This document shows, piece after piece, positions 16,981-26,260 of a stretch of DNA of 40,967 bases. The stretch is from Acidobacteriota bacterium (GTDB taxonomy: Bacteria; Acidobacteriota; Thermoanaerobaculia; Thermoanaerobaculales; Sulfomarinibacteraceae): the NCBI GenBank assembly GCA_024641545.1, contig JAHECW010000029.1, forward strand, positions 1 through 40,967. The letters are read 5' to 3'. The notes beneath the pieces are model-generated. The model made no database searches. It had not been told where the DNA came from and worked only from the letters and a program-made list of their open reading frames with translations. Both the position numbers and the translations under genes were made by a program. How positions within the stretch are numbered: position 1 is the stretch's first letter; the number at the start of each line of letters is the position of its first letter.

Positions 16981-17061
16981 CTTCTTTCTTCAACATTGGA
17001 ATCACGGGTGAATCGATGTCGCTGCTGCGATCGTGGTGATTCCAATGCCGAAGAAAGAAAG
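16981..17061. terminator. Long inverted repeat downstream of hutU
   Basis: Two arms of about 25 bases, 16981-17005 and 17036-17061, pair with two internal mismatches over their 24 innermost bases and enclose a 30-base loop. The arms end in TTCTTTC / GAAAGAA. It begins 11 bases after the hutU stop on the (-) strand, where it would end hutU transcription and separate it from the DUF4010 gene. The stem is long for a simple intrinsic terminator, so it may also be a dispersed repeat element. Confidence 0.5.
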
Positions 17062-17071
17062 ATGACCAGGT

Positions 17072-19063
17072 TCAGTCGAGCAGGCTCTCCAGGAACGCCT
17101 CGTCGGCGACTCTCGGGACCGTGACATGACCGCGCGCGTTGTTCGCCGCATTCCAGACATCGACAGTCTTGATCGCATTGGCGTTTCGCGCCCAGGCCCG
17201 GCGCGCGACGCCGCCCATGGCGTCCCACTCGAGGGCCGAGTCGAGGATTCGATCGACCCGGTCGGAGCCGTCAAGCACGAGACCGAATCCGCCGTTGACG
17301 GCCTTGCCGGTGCCGACGCCTCCGCCGTTGGACAGCACCGCCATCGTCATGCCGCGGGCGGCGTTGCCGGCCCAGCACTGGTGCGACATGTCGGCGACGG
17401 TGGAGGAACCGTCGTAGATGTTTGCGGTTTCCCGGTACGGCGAGTCGGTTCCGCCGGTGTCGTGGTGGTCGCGGCCCATCATCACGGGTCCGATCTCGCC
17501 GTCCCGGACCATCGTGTTGAAGCGGCGGGCGATCTCGGTCCGGCCCTCGGCGTCGGCGTAGAGGATCCGCGCCTGGGTGCCGACCACCAGGGCATTCATC
17601 CCGGCATCGTGGATCCACTGCCAGTTGTCGCGGTCCTGGCCGCGCCGGGTCGGGTCGATGCAGGCCATGGCGGCGGCATCGGTGGCGCGGAGATCTTCGG
17701 CCCTGCCCGACAGGCAGACCCAGCGGAAGGGGCCGTAGCCGTAGTCGAAACACATGGGGCCCATGATGTCCTCGACGTAGGACGGCCAGATGAACCCCTC
17801 GGAGGGATCGACCCCGTTCCGGGTGATCTCCGGGACCCCCGCGTCGTAGACGGCGCGAAGAAAGGCGTTGCCGTAGTCCCAGAAACGGGCGCCCTTTTCG
17901 GTCAGGCGTCTGAGGACCCGGTAGTGGCGGGCGAGGCTCTCATTCACCATGGCCTTGAAGCCTTCGCGGTCGCCGGCGAGGAGGGCGCGCATGGTGTCGA
18001 AGCTGACCCCGGCGGGGCAGTAGCCGCCGTCGTAGGGGACGTGGCACGAAGTCTGGTCGGAGATGAGATCGACGGCGATGTGTTTGCTGTCGATGTACTC
18101 GAGCAGGTCGACGATGTTGCCGTGGAAGGCGATGGACAGAGGCGAGCCTGCCGAGGCGGCGTCGAGCATCCAGCCGACCGCGGTGGCGAGGTCGTCGGTG
18201 ACCTTGCCGACCCAACCCTGGGAGTGCCGCGTTTCGATGCGGGAGGCATCGACCTCGGCGACGATCCCCGCGCCGCCGGAGATCTCGAGCGCCTTGGGCT
18301 GGGCCCCCGACATTCCCCCGAGCCCCGATGTGATGAAGGTGTGGCCGGCGAGGTTGCCGTCTTCGGGAACCCCGAGATAGAGCCGGCCGGCGTTGAGCAG
18401 GGTGATGTAGGTGCCGTGAACGATGCCCTGGGGGCCGATGTACATCCAGCCGCCGGCGGTCATCTGACCGTAGTTGACGCAGCCGAGCGCGGCGAGGCGG
18501 TGGAAGTCCTCCGGGGTGTCGAACATCCCGACCATGAGTCCGTTGGTGATGATGGCGCGGGGCGCCTCGGGACGTGACGGGAAGAGCCCGAGAGGGTGGC
18601 CCGAGCTGACGACCAGGGTTTGGGTGTCGTCCATGATCTCGAGATAGCGCTTGATGAGCAGGTACTGCATCCAGTTCTGGCAGACCTGGCCGGACTCGCC
18701 GTAGGTGACGAGCTCGTAGGGGTAGAGCGCGACGTCGAAATCGAGGTTGTTGTCGATCATCACCTGCATCGCTCTGGCCTCGGTGATCATCCCGGTGTAG
18801 CTGTCGATGGGCCGGCCGGTGAGACGACCGTGCGGGCGGTAGCGGTAACCGTAGATCCGGCCGCGGGTCCGGAGCTCCTCGAGGAACTCGGGAGCGACGA
18901 CGGCGTGGTGTTCCGAGGGAATGTAGCGCAGGGCATTGGCGAGGGCGATCTTGGTTTCGCGGCGGCCGAGGGTGCAGCCGCGGTCGGGCGCGCGGCGGAT
19001 TCCGGGCTCGAAGGAACCGGGCTCGGGGAGCTCGGTCAACTCGACGGTGAGTCGTTCGGTCAT
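17072..19063 (-). CDS. hutU: Urocanate hydratase (long form)
   Basis: Converts urocanate to 4-imidazolone-5-propionate in histidine breakdown, using tightly bound NAD+ as an electrophile; cytoplasmic. The sequence shows hallmark stretches: YGYRYRPHGRL, SGHPLGLFPS, NYGQMTAGGWMYIGPQGIVHGT, the NAD-site loop TSGLGGMSGAQPKA, and GPVMMGRDHHDTGGTDSPYRET. At 663 residues it belongs to the longer form (about 660-680, as in animals and some bacteria) rather than the ~550-residue form of Bacillus and Pseudomonas. The ATG is preceded by AGGAGG at a 6-base distance. No hutH, hutI or hutG lies in the window, so the rest of the pathway is elsewhere. Confidence 0.95.
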   Translation of the reverse strand: MTERLTVELTELPEPGSFEPGIRRAPDRGCTLGRRETKIALANALRYIPSEHHAVVAPEFLEELRTRGRIYGYRYRPHGRLTGRPIDSYTGMITEARAMQVMIDNNLDFDVALYPYELVTYGESGQVCQNWMQYLLIKRYLEIMDDTQTLVVSSGHPLGLFPSRPEAPRAIITNGLMVGMFDTPEDFHRLAALGCVNYGQMTAGGWMYIGPQGIVHGTYITLLNAGRLYLGVPEDGNLAGHTFITSGLGGMSGAQPKALEISGGAGIVAEVDASRIETRHSQGWVGKVTDDLATAVGWMLDAASAGSPLSIAFHGNIVDLLEYIDSKHIAVDLISDQTSCHVPYDGGYCPAGVSFDTMRALLAGDREGFKAMVNESLARHYRVLRRLTEKGARFWDYGNAFLRAVYDAGVPEITRNGVDPSEGFIWPSYVEDIMGPMCFDYGYGPFRWVCLSGRAEDLRATDAAAMACIDPTRRGQDRDNWQWIHDAGMNALVVGTQARILYADAEGRTEIARRFNTMVRDGEIGPVMMGRDHHDTGGTDSPYRETANIYDGSSTVADMSHQCWAGNAARGMTMAVLSNGGGVGTGKAVNGGFGLVLDGSDRVDRILDSALEWDAMGGVARRAWARNANAIKTVDVWNAANNARGHVTVPRVADEAFLESLLD

Positions 19064-19093
19064 GGCTACCTCCTACGGGAGTGCCATTCTAAC

Positions 19094-19160
<67 letters not shown>

Positions 19161-19267
19161 CGATGCTGGATACCGGATGAACGGTGAGCGTATTCGCCTG
19201 GCACACGGTTCAACAAAGGTCGAAGGGTTCCCGATGCTCGGAAGGCATCGTTTCCAAGATCGGTTGA

Positions 19268-19295
19268 TCCAAAATCCAAGATCCAGCATCCAACA
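19268..19295. repeat. Tandem heptanucleotide array (TCCAAAA family)
   Basis: Four degenerate 7-bp units in a row: TCCAAAA, TCCAAGA, TCCAGCA, TCCAACA. One of several heptamer arrays with unrelated sequences in the spacers of this window. Confidence 0.75.
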
Positions 19296-19491
19296 CCGGG
19301 TCGATTTCGGGAGCTGATTTCGATTCTCAGTTGAGTCCTTGTTTCTGCAACAACATTGAATCACCATTCATTTTTGCGGAGAGCAGCTAAGTATATGAAA
19401 AATAGGACCCATGCGGATTGCTTTCCCGGCGAAACAAATCGTCCGGTCCTGAGGTATGATGCCGGGGCTGGGGGGAGGGGGCCGCCACTCG

Positions 19492-19770
19492 ATGATGACG
19501 CTCGACGCCGTGGGGATCCATCGCGAAGCCCGGGTGATCATGATCGACGGGGGCCAGAAGATCCGTTCCTACCTCAATACTCTCGGCATCCACATCGGAG
19601 ATTGGCTGACCGTCGTCCAGCGCGCACCCTTCAGGGGCCCGGTCCTGGTTGAAATCCACGGCACCCGCGTCGCGCTCGGCCGCGGCGTCGCCAGCAAGAT
19701 CCAGGTCGACATGGACGGTGTCGTCAGACAGCTGTCCGGAACGATGGAGGCGGTCGGGGCCGGAAAGTGA
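19492..19770 (+). CDS. feoA: Ferrous iron transport protein A
   Basis: A small SH3-like FeoA protein of 92 residues from the ATG at 19492. It begins MMTLDAVGIHREARV, then LNTLGIHIGDWLTVVQ, a diverged form of the family's R-L-x-x-L-G-x-x-x-G-x-x-V core, and ends in the usual strand RVALGRGVASKIQV. FeoA binds the cytoplasmic part of FeoB and supports Fe(II) uptake. ATGs at 19456 and 19459 would add 12 or 11 Gly-rich residues of no family likeness; a G-rich GGAGGGG lies 11-12 bases before 19492. The stop overlaps the start of feoB by one base (TGATG). Confidence 0.85.
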   Translation: MMTLDAVGIHREARVIMIDGGQKIRSYLNTLGIHIGDWLTVVQRAPFRGPVLVEIHGTRVALGRGVASKIQVDMDGVVRQLSGTMEAVGAGK

Positions 19771-21689
19771 TGCGTTTTGTCCTCGCGGGTCAGCCCAACT
19801 CCGGCAAGAGTTCGATCTTCAACTCCATCGCCGGCTACCGCTCGGCGACGGCGAATTTTCCCAAGTCTTCGATTTCGTTCACCACGACCAAAGCGCTGAT
19901 TGCCGGCCGCGAGGTGGAAGTCGTCGATCTTCCCGGCATCTACTCGCTGACCTCGTCCGACGCCGTCGCCGGTCCCGCGGAACGCTATCTTCTCGATGAG
20001 AAGTACGACCTCATCATCAACGTCGTCGATGCGAGCCGTCTCGGGCGCTCACTCGAGCTTACCTTCCAGTTGCTCGAGTTCAACCGGCCCATGATCGTCG
20101 CCCTCAATATGATGGACGAGGCTCGACGGCGGGGCAGCGAGATCGACCACCAGGAACTGTCGAGACAACTCGGCGTACCGGTGGTGACAACCACTTCCCG
20201 GCTGGGGATGGGCTTGAAGCAGCTGTTCCGCGAGGGTCTCCGGCACGCGGTTTTTGCCGTGCCCGCAGTATCGCCCACCTACGACAGGGAGGTCGAGGAC
20301 GCGATCGGCAGAGTGGTGACGCTCATCGACAGTCGTGATTCGGTTCCCGGGGTCCCCGCCAGGTTGGTGGCGACCAAGCTCCTCGAGTCCGACCCGCACC
20401 TGTCCCTGCGCGCGTATCGCCTCGCCCCTGATCTGGAAGCCGGGGTGGCCGAGGTCGGCAGCCTCCTCGAATCGACGCACGGTTGGAGCGCCGACCAGGT
20501 CGTGTCGGGCAGCCGCCACGCCCTGGCCCATGCGGTGGAGGAGCGGGTGGTGACCCATCAGCGCCCGGATGTGGGATGGCGCGACCGGGTCGACCTGCTG
20601 CTCCTGAACCAGTGGACCGGCGGTCCGCTCATGGTCGCGATCCTCGCCGGGTTCTTCTGGGCCGTCTTTGGTGTCGGTCGGCGCGTCGAAGCGCCCCTGG
20701 GCGAGGCATTCAATTGGTTGCAGGGATCGGTGGCCGATCAGTTCGTTCCGGGAAGCCTCGCGGCCACGGTTGCCGACGGCCTGGTCATGGGCCTCGGCGG
20801 CGGCGTGGCCATCGTGCTGCCGTATCTGATTCCGTTTCTGATCGGTCTCGCCATCCTCGAGGACACCGGCTATCTTCCGCGGCTCGCCTACATCCTGGAC
20901 AGCTTCATGCACCGGATCGGACTGCACGGCAAGTCCGTGCTGCCGCTGATTCTCGGTTATGGCTGCTCGGTGCCGGCCATCATGTCGACCAGGATCCTCG
21001 AGTCGGAGAAGGACCGGCGCATCACCGCGGCCCTGACCTCGTTCATCCCGTGCTCGGCTCGGACGGTGGTGATCTTCGGGTTGGTGGCGGCCTTCATGGG
21101 CCCGCTCTGGGCGCTGGCGATCTACCTTCTGAATATCTTCGTCGTCGTCGTCCTCGGCACGGTGATGGCGAAATGGATGAAGGGGGCGTCCCCGGGCCTG
21201 GTGCTCGAAATCCCCGAACTCAGCCTGCCGGATCTCAAAACTCTGTCGGCGAAGACCTGGCTCGCGCTGAAGGAGTTCATCGTCATCGCGTGGCCGCTGC
21301 TCATCGCATCGTCGATCGTTCTCGGTGTCCTCGAATGGGCCCACGCCGCCGACTCGATCAACGCGTTGCTGTCTCCCATTACTGTGTGGCTGCTCGGTCT
21401 GCCGGTGGCCGTGGGGATGACCCTGGTCTTCGGGGTCCTGCGCAAGGAGTTGACGCTGGTCATGCTCGTTCAGGCGCTCGGGACGACCGAGGTCAATACG
21501 GTGATGACGACCCAGCAGCTCTTGACCTTCACCCTCTTCGTCGTCTTCTATGTGCCCTGCATTGCCACCATCGCGGTGCTGGCCAAGCAGTTGGGCTGGC
21601 GGGGAGCGGCCATGATCTCAGGAATAACGGTCGTCGTGGCGATGATCGTGTCGGTGGCGGGGCGGATCGCGTACGGGCTGTTCAGCTGA
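19770..21689 (+). CDS. feoB: Ferrous iron transport protein B (GTPase-permease)
   Basis: Inner-membrane Fe(II) transporter with an N-terminal G domain. G1 is GQPNSGKS at residues 7-14, G3 is DLPG, G4 is NMMD and G5 is the SRLGMG stretch. The membrane part has the two Gate domains with the conserved cysteine motifs GYGCSVPAIMSTR and FIPCSARTVV. From the ATG at 19770 it has 639 residues, shorter than the 700-770 of Escherichia coli-type proteins; a GTG three bases upstream is an alternative start. Odd point: the switch-I/G2 region, normally N-W/F-P-G-V-T-V-E, reads NFPKSSISF, so the usual Gly and Thr are Lys and Ser. No feoC was seen. It is coupled to feoA and converges on queC. Confidence 0.93.
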   Translation: MRFVLAGQPNSGKSSIFNSIAGYRSATANFPKSSISFTTTKALIAGREVEVVDLPGIYSLTSSDAVAGPAERYLLDEKYDLIINVVDASRLGRSLELTFQLLEFNRPMIVALNMMDEARRRGSEIDHQELSRQLGVPVVTTTSRLGMGLKQLFREGLRHAVFAVPAVSPTYDREVEDAIGRVVTLIDSRDSVPGVPARLVATKLLESDPHLSLRAYRLAPDLEAGVAEVGSLLESTHGWSADQVVSGSRHALAHAVEERVVTHQRPDVGWRDRVDLLLLNQWTGGPLMVAILAGFFWAVFGVGRRVEAPLGEAFNWLQGSVADQFVPGSLAATVADGLVMGLGGGVAIVLPYLIPFLIGLAILEDTGYLPRLAYILDSFMHRIGLHGKSVLPLILGYGCSVPAIMSTRILESEKDRRITAALTSFIPCSARTVVIFGLVAAFMGPLWALAIYLLNIFVVVVLGTVMAKWMKGASPGLVLEIPELSLPDLKTLSAKTWLALKEFIVIAWPLLIASSIVLGVLEWAHAADSINALLSPITVWLLGLPVAVGMTLVFGVLRKELTLVMLVQALGTTEVNTVMTTQQLLTFTLFVVFYVPCIATIAVLAKQLGWRGAAMISGITVVVAMIVSVAGRIAYGLFS

Positions 21690-21710
21690 CTCGGCCGCGA
21701 TCAGGTGAGA

Positions 21711-21759
21711 AGGTCAGCGCTCGCTCTGCTCGCTGTGAGGGGTTCGAAAGTCAGCGCTC
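21711..21759. repeat. Direct repeat in the feoB-queC spacer
   Basis: The 12-mers AGGTCAGCGCTC (21711-21722) and AAGTCAGCGCTC (21748-21759) differ at one base. Between and after them are CTCGCT/GCTCGC-type self-complementary stretches. The function is not evident. Confidence 0.6.
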
Positions 21760-21819
21760 CCTTCGGTCGCGGGTCTGTGCTCGTCTTCCCGCTGGTCAGG
21801 GGTGAGACACACTCTCCGC

Positions 21820-21847
21820 CTAACTCCTAACTCCTAACTCCTAACTC
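21820..21847. repeat. Perfect tandem heptanucleotide array (CTAACTC x4)
   Basis: Four identical 7-bp units, CTAACTC, end two bases before the queC stop codon, in the spacer between convergent feoB and queC. There is no accompanying inverted arm of the kind seen at 27366-27466 and 28831-28923. Confidence 0.9.
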
Positions 21848-21849
21848 CC

Positions 21850-22536
21850 TCACCCATACCTCGTCGGATCGGGCACCCCGGCCTCCTCGAACCCGCGCTT
21901 CCTCAAGGTGCACGAATCACAGTCACCGCATGCGCGACCGGCGGCATCGGGGTCGTAGCAGGAGTGGGTGAGCCCGTAGTCCAGCCCGAGCTCGACGCCG
22001 CGAAGGATGATCTCGGCCTTGGTCAGCTCGATCAGCGGTGCGTGAACCTGAAAGCGTGCCCCGTGCTCGGCCCCGGCGACGGTGCCGAGATTGGCGAGTT
22101 GTGCAAAGGCGTCCAGGAACGCCGGTCGGCAATCGGGGTAACCGGAGTAGTCCACGGCGTTGGCGCCGATAAAGAGATCGACGGCGCCCGTGACCTCGGC
22201 GTGGCCGAGGAGCAGCGCGAGCAGCACGGTGTTCCGCGCCGGGACGTAGGTGACCGGAACGCCGCCAACGCCGGGGTCGCCACCGTGCGGAACATCGATT
22301 TCGTCGGTGAGAGCCGAACCGCCGATGGCGCGGAGGTCGAGACTGAGAACCCGGTGGGACGCAGCCCCGACGGCGGCGGCGACGCGCGCGGCGGCGGCGA
22401 GTTCCACCCGGTGCCGCTGGCCGTAGTCCACGGTCAGACAGTGGCATTCGAACCCATCGGCCCTGGCGATGGCCAGCACCGTCGCCGAATCGAGCCCCCC
22501 GGACAGCAATATCGAAGCTCGCCGCACTGTGTTCAT
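21850..22536 (-). CDS. queC: 7-cyano-7-deazaguanine synthase
   Basis: ATP-dependent conversion of 7-carboxy-7-deazaguanine to preQ0 in the queuosine (or 7-deazaguanine DNA modification) pathway; cytoplasmic. A 228-residue protein with the N-type PP-loop [11 protein letters not shown] at about residues 12-22, [35 protein letters not shown], and the C-terminal zinc site with cysteines 193, 203, 206 and 209 (CGDCDSC). Length and motifs are complete. It starts 4 bases after the nagZ stop and is the last gene of the mutS-nagZ-queC run. No other que gene is in the window. Confidence 0.95.
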   Translation of the reverse strand: MNTVRRASILLSGGLDSATVLAIARADGFECHCLTVDYGQRHRVELAAAARVAAAVGAASHRVLSLDLRAIGGSALTDEIDVPHGGDPGVGGVPVTYVPARNTVLLALLLGHAEVTGAVDLFIGANAVDYSGYPDCRPAFLDAFAQLANLGTVAGAEHGARFQVHAPLIELTKAEIILRGVELGLDYGLTHSCYDPDAAGRACGDCDSCTLRKRGFEEAGVPDPTRYG

Positions 22537-22540
22537 CGGA

Positions 22541-23575
22541 TCATTGCGCCGCTTCCGCCCGCGCCCGGTCCCAGAGCTGCTCGACGGTGGTGTCGTCGGG
22601 TGCCGGGATGGCGGCGGCGCCGCGGCAGAGCTCGCGCCTCAGGGTGCTCATGCAGGCGGCCATCTCGAGCAATCGGGTGCTGAGCGACGAATCGGTGGCC
22701 ATGCGCTCGGCGAGGTGGGCGGCGATCTCCGGCAGCCGGTCGAACGCCTTGCAGACGAGAACCCCGTGGCTTCGCGCGGCGAGGGCGTCTTCGACCAGCT
22801 CGGGGAGGTCGCCGCAGCTCACGAGGGCGCCCATCTCGATGTCATCAGAGAGAATGACGGGCGAGCCCGGAAGCTGAGCCGCCAGCCGGATGAGCGCCGG
22901 CGACAGGGAAGCCGGGCGGGTGGTGTCACCGAGGCCGGGTGCGATGACGTGACCGACCATGACCAGGGGGATCTCGGCGGAGAGCATGGAAAACGCCTCG
23001 AGGTGCTGTCTGAAGCTGGATTGGGGGCCATCGAGCACCGGCAGTTCCTCGTGGGTGTCGAGTGCGACTTCGCCGAGGCCGGGAAAGTGCTTGAGACAGC
23101 CGCGGATTCCCCACGTCGCGAGACCCTGGTTGAAGACCCTCGCGAGGACCGCGACCCGCTCCGGATCGGCGGCGAAACAACGCCCCTGCTGGGTCAGGAG
23201 CGCGTGCGGCCGTTCGAGGTCGACCACCGGCGCGAGATCGAGGTGGATGCCGAGACAACGGCAGGCGGCGCCGGCTGCTTCGCCCAGAGCGTGCACCGCC
23301 CTTCGACCCGCCGCTGCGGCAGCCGCCGGGCTCGGGAGCTCACCCCAGATGGGTCGGAGTCGGTTGACCACGCCGCCTTCGAGATCGACCGCGACAAACG
23401 GTCGCGGATCGAGTTCGACGAGCTGGGAGACGAGCTCGCGGACCTGACCGGCGGACTCGATGTTGCGTTGGAAGAGGATCACACCGGCGGGTTGGATGTC
23501 TTCCAGAATGCGGAGTTCATCCGGCCCCAGGTCCGGCCCCGGCACTCCCACGATCAGGGGCATGCACTCAATCAT
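22541..23575 (-). CDS. nagZ: Family 3 glycoside hydrolase, beta-N-acetylhexosaminidase (NagZ-like)
   Basis: Likely cytoplasmic hydrolase removing beta-1,4-linked N-acetylglucosamine from anhydro-muropeptides during peptidoglycan recycling. A 344-residue single GH3 catalytic domain: [25 protein letters not shown], the diagnostic [14 protein letters not shown] with the catalytic-loop His, and [11 protein letters not shown] with the nucleophile Asp. It has no signal peptide, which agrees with NagZ. Its ATG overlaps the 3' end of mutS by 8 bp; an ATG four codons on (23563) is an alternative. Wider substrate range within GH3 cannot be excluded. Confidence 0.85.
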   Translation of the reverse strand: MIECMPLIVGVPGPDLGPDELRILEDIQPAGVILFQRNIESAGQVRELVSQLVELDPRPFVAVDLEGGVVNRLRPIWGELPSPAAAAAAGRRAVHALGEAAGAACRCLGIHLDLAPVVDLERPHALLTQQGRCFAADPERVAVLARVFNQGLATWGIRGCLKHFPGLGEVALDTHEELPVLDGPQSSFRQHLEAFSMLSAEIPLVMVGHVIAPGLGDTTRPASLSPALIRLAAQLPGSPVILSDDIEMGALVSCGDLPELVEDALAARSHGVLVCKAFDRLPEIAAHLAERMATDSSLSTRLLEMAACMSTLRRELCRGAAAIPAPDDTTVEQLWDRARAEAAQ

Positions 23576-26174
23576 CGCTCTCGGTCTTTCTCTTGAGCTC
23601 GGCGAGGGCGTTGAGGGCCCCGATGGGGGTCAGGGAATCGATGTCGATGCTGCGAAGCTCGCGGATGATTTCATCGGAGGGCGGCCGGAAGAGCTCGAGT
23701 TGATGGGTGCGTTCGGCGCTGCCGTCGGCGGGGGTGGAGATCACCGGGTCGCCGGTCACGTTGATCTCGTGGCGCTCGAGGTTGCTCAGGATCTGCTCGG
23801 CTCGGCGGCAGACCGCTTCGGGGACGCCGGCGAGTTCGGCGACATGGATTCCGTACGACCGGTCGGCGGGTCCATCGGTGACCCGGTGGAGGAAGAGGAT
23901 CGAACCGCGCCATTCCTTGACCGCCATGGAGCGGTTGACGAGGATCGGCAGCAGACGGCTCAGCTCGGTCAGCTCGTGGTAGTGGGTCGCAAAGAGAACG
24001 AGCGCTGCGTGCTCGGCGCGGTCGTGGAGATGCTCGACGATGGCCCACGCCAGCGACAGCCCGTCGTAGGTTGCGGTGCCGCGGCCGACCTCGTCGAGAA
24101 TCACCAGCGACCGGGGGGTGGCGTGGTTGAGGATGTTGGCGGTTTCGATCATTTCGACCATGAACGTCGACTCGCCGCGGGCAAGCGCATCGGAAGCCCC
24201 GACCCGGGTGAAGATCCGGTCGGTGAGACCGATCCGAGCCTCGGCGGCGGGCACGAAAGACCCGCAATGGGCCATCAGGGTGATGAGCGCCGTCTGCCGG
24301 AGATAGGTCGACTTGCCACCCATGTTGGGCCCTGTCAGCAGAACGATCCGACTCCGCTCCGGGGCGAGGTCGGTGTCGTTGGGGATGAACGGCGGGTCGC
24401 GCTGGGCCTGTTCGAGGACCGGGTGACGCCCTTCGCTGATGAAGATCCCGGTTTCTTCCTCGATCACGGGCCGGCAGTAGTTCCAGCGTCGGGCGCGGTC
24501 GGCGAATGCCGTGAGGACATCGAGTTGGGCGATGATCCCGGCGGTTTCGGCGATCCGTCTGGCGTGGTCCGAAAGGGTGTCGAGCAGTTCGCTGAAAAGC
24601 TCCCGTTCGCGGGCGAGGGAGGTCTCTTCGGCGGAAAGGATTTTCGACTCCAGCTCCTTGAGCTCGGGGGTGACGAAGCGCTCGGCGTTGGTCAGGGTCT
24701 GCCGTCGTTCATAGTCGGCGGGCACGCGGCTGAGCTGCGACTTGGAGACTTCCAGAAAATAACCGAAAACCCGGTTGTACTTGATCTTGAGAGTCGAGAT
24801 TCCGGAACGGCTCCGTTCGCTCGCCTCGATGCCGGCGAGCAGCTCTTTGCCGCCGCGAGCGAGCTGCCGTTGTTCATCGAGCTCGGCGTCCCAACCGGTA
24901 GCGATCACCCCGGGTCCGACAACGTGCGGCGGTTCCGCGGCGAGCCGGGTGTGGAGGAGCTTCCGGAGGTCGGTGAGGGGGTCGAGGCCGGTGGCGAGCC
25001 GGCGCATGCGGGGTGACGTCGCCTGCCCGGCGGCGGCGGCCACCGCCGGGAGCATGTCGAGGGCGGCCCGCAGGGCGGCGAGCTCGCGCGGCGTGGCGAG
25101 GGCCATGCCGACCCGCCCGGCGAGCCGTTCCAGATCTGGGATCCCGTCAAGACTCGAAGCCATGGCGGTCAGGAGATCGGCATCCTCCACGAGTTCGGCC
25201 ACGGCGCGTTGGCGTTCGCCGATCTCCTCGATGTCGATGCTCGGCACCGTGATCCAGTCGCGCAGCAGTCGAGACCCCATCCGGGTGGCCGAGTGGTCGA
25301 GGACCGACACCAGCGAGGTTGCTCGGGAACCATCCGCGCCCTGCTCGATCTCGAGATTCCTGAGACTGGCGCGGTCGATGACAAGGGCGTCGCCGGTTGA
25401 TCGGCGGACGAACCGCCGCAGGTGATGGAGCGCCCCCTTCTGGGTCGACTCGACATATCCGAGGAGAGCGCCGGCCATCCCGACGAGCTTTTCGCCGGAC
25501 TCGAGTCCGAAACCGCGCAACGAGGAGACCCCGAGCACCCGTCTGAGGCGCTGCTCCCCGGCTGACGGGGAGAAGAGCTCCGGCTCCATCGGCGACAGCG
25601 TCGGCAGCGGAAGATCGGCGGGCCAGAGGTTCTTCCAGTCGTCCCATCCCTCGGCCACGAGGAGTTCCCGCGGCCGGATTTGCGCGAGGTGCTCGGTCAG
25701 CACCCGAGGGTTGTCGCAGCGAAGGCCCTCGAAACTCCCGGTGGAAACCTCGATCCATGCCAGGGCCAGGCTTTCGCCATCGCCGCCGTACGCGGCGAGG
25801 TAGCAGCGCTCGGAGCCCTCCAGGAGGTCGGTTTCGGAAACCGTGCCGGGCGTGTGGGTGCGGATGATCTCCCGTCGAACCAGGCCCTTGGCGGTGGCCG
25901 GGTCTTCGACCTGTTCGGCAACCGCGACCCGGAAGCCGGCGTCGAGGAGCTTGCCGATGTAACTCCCGAAGGCGTGGTGGGGCACCCCGCACATGGGTGC
26001 CTCGACGGTGTCGTTGTGCCGTCTCTTGGTCAGCGCGATCCCGAGGACCGGCGCCGCGACCTGGGCGTCCTCGAAGAACAGCTCGTAGAAGTCGCCCATC
26101 CGATAGAACAGCAGAGCGGCGCCGGCCTGCTGCTTGAGATCCAGGTACTGTCGAAGCATGGGGGTCATCTTCAC
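23568..26174 (-). CDS. mutS: DNA mismatch repair protein MutS
   Basis: Mismatch-recognition ATPase, 868 residues, full length. Domain I carries the Phe-x-Glu mismatch reader in GDFYELF (F29, E31) and CGVPHHAF. The connector, core and clamp regions follow. The ATPase near residue 610 has Walker A TGPNMGGKSTYLRQ, then the signature FMVEMIETANIL, Walker B LVILDEVGRGTATYDG and the FATHYHELTEL His switch. Starts at GTG 26174 or ATG 26168; both give a normal N-terminus. It heads the mutS-nagZ-queC operon. No mutL is in the window. Confidence 0.97.
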   Translation of the reverse strand: MKMTPMLRQYLDLKQQAGAALLFYRMGDFYELFFEDAQVAAPVLGIALTKRRHNDTVEAPMCGVPHHAFGSYIGKLLDAGFRVAVAEQVEDPATAKGLVRREIIRTHTPGTVSETDLLEGSERCYLAAYGGDGESLALAWIEVSTGSFEGLRCDNPRVLTEHLAQIRPRELLVAEGWDDWKNLWPADLPLPTLSPMEPELFSPSAGEQRLRRVLGVSSLRGFGLESGEKLVGMAGALLGYVESTQKGALHHLRRFVRRSTGDALVIDRASLRNLEIEQGADGSRATSLVSVLDHSATRMGSRLLRDWITVPSIDIEEIGERQRAVAELVEDADLLTAMASSLDGIPDLERLAGRVGMALATPRELAALRAALDMLPAVAAAAGQATSPRMRRLATGLDPLTDLRKLLHTRLAAEPPHVVGPGVIATGWDAELDEQRQLARGGKELLAGIEASERSRSGISTLKIKYNRVFGYFLEVSKSQLSRVPADYERRQTLTNAERFVTPELKELESKILSAEETSLARERELFSELLDTLSDHARRIAETAGIIAQLDVLTAFADRARRWNYCRPVIEEETGIFISEGRHPVLEQAQRDPPFIPNDTDLAPERSRIVLLTGPNMGGKSTYLRQTALITLMAHCGSFVPAAEARIGLTDRIFTRVGASDALARGESTFMVEMIETANILNHATPRSLVILDEVGRGTATYDGLSLAWAIVEHLHDRAEHAALVLFATHYHELTELSRLLPILVNRSMAVKEWRGSILFLHRVTDGPADRSYGIHVAELAGVPEAVCRRAEQILSNLERHEINVTGDPVISTPADGSAERTHQLELFRPPSDEIIRELRSIDIDSLTPIGALNALAELKRKTESDD

Positions 26175-26260
26175 TCAGGCATTATCCCGCAGCTGAGAAT
26201 TCTGTCCACTCCGGACGGCGGTTCTGCTCCGATCCCGAGGCAACCGGTTTTCCGGCGGCA

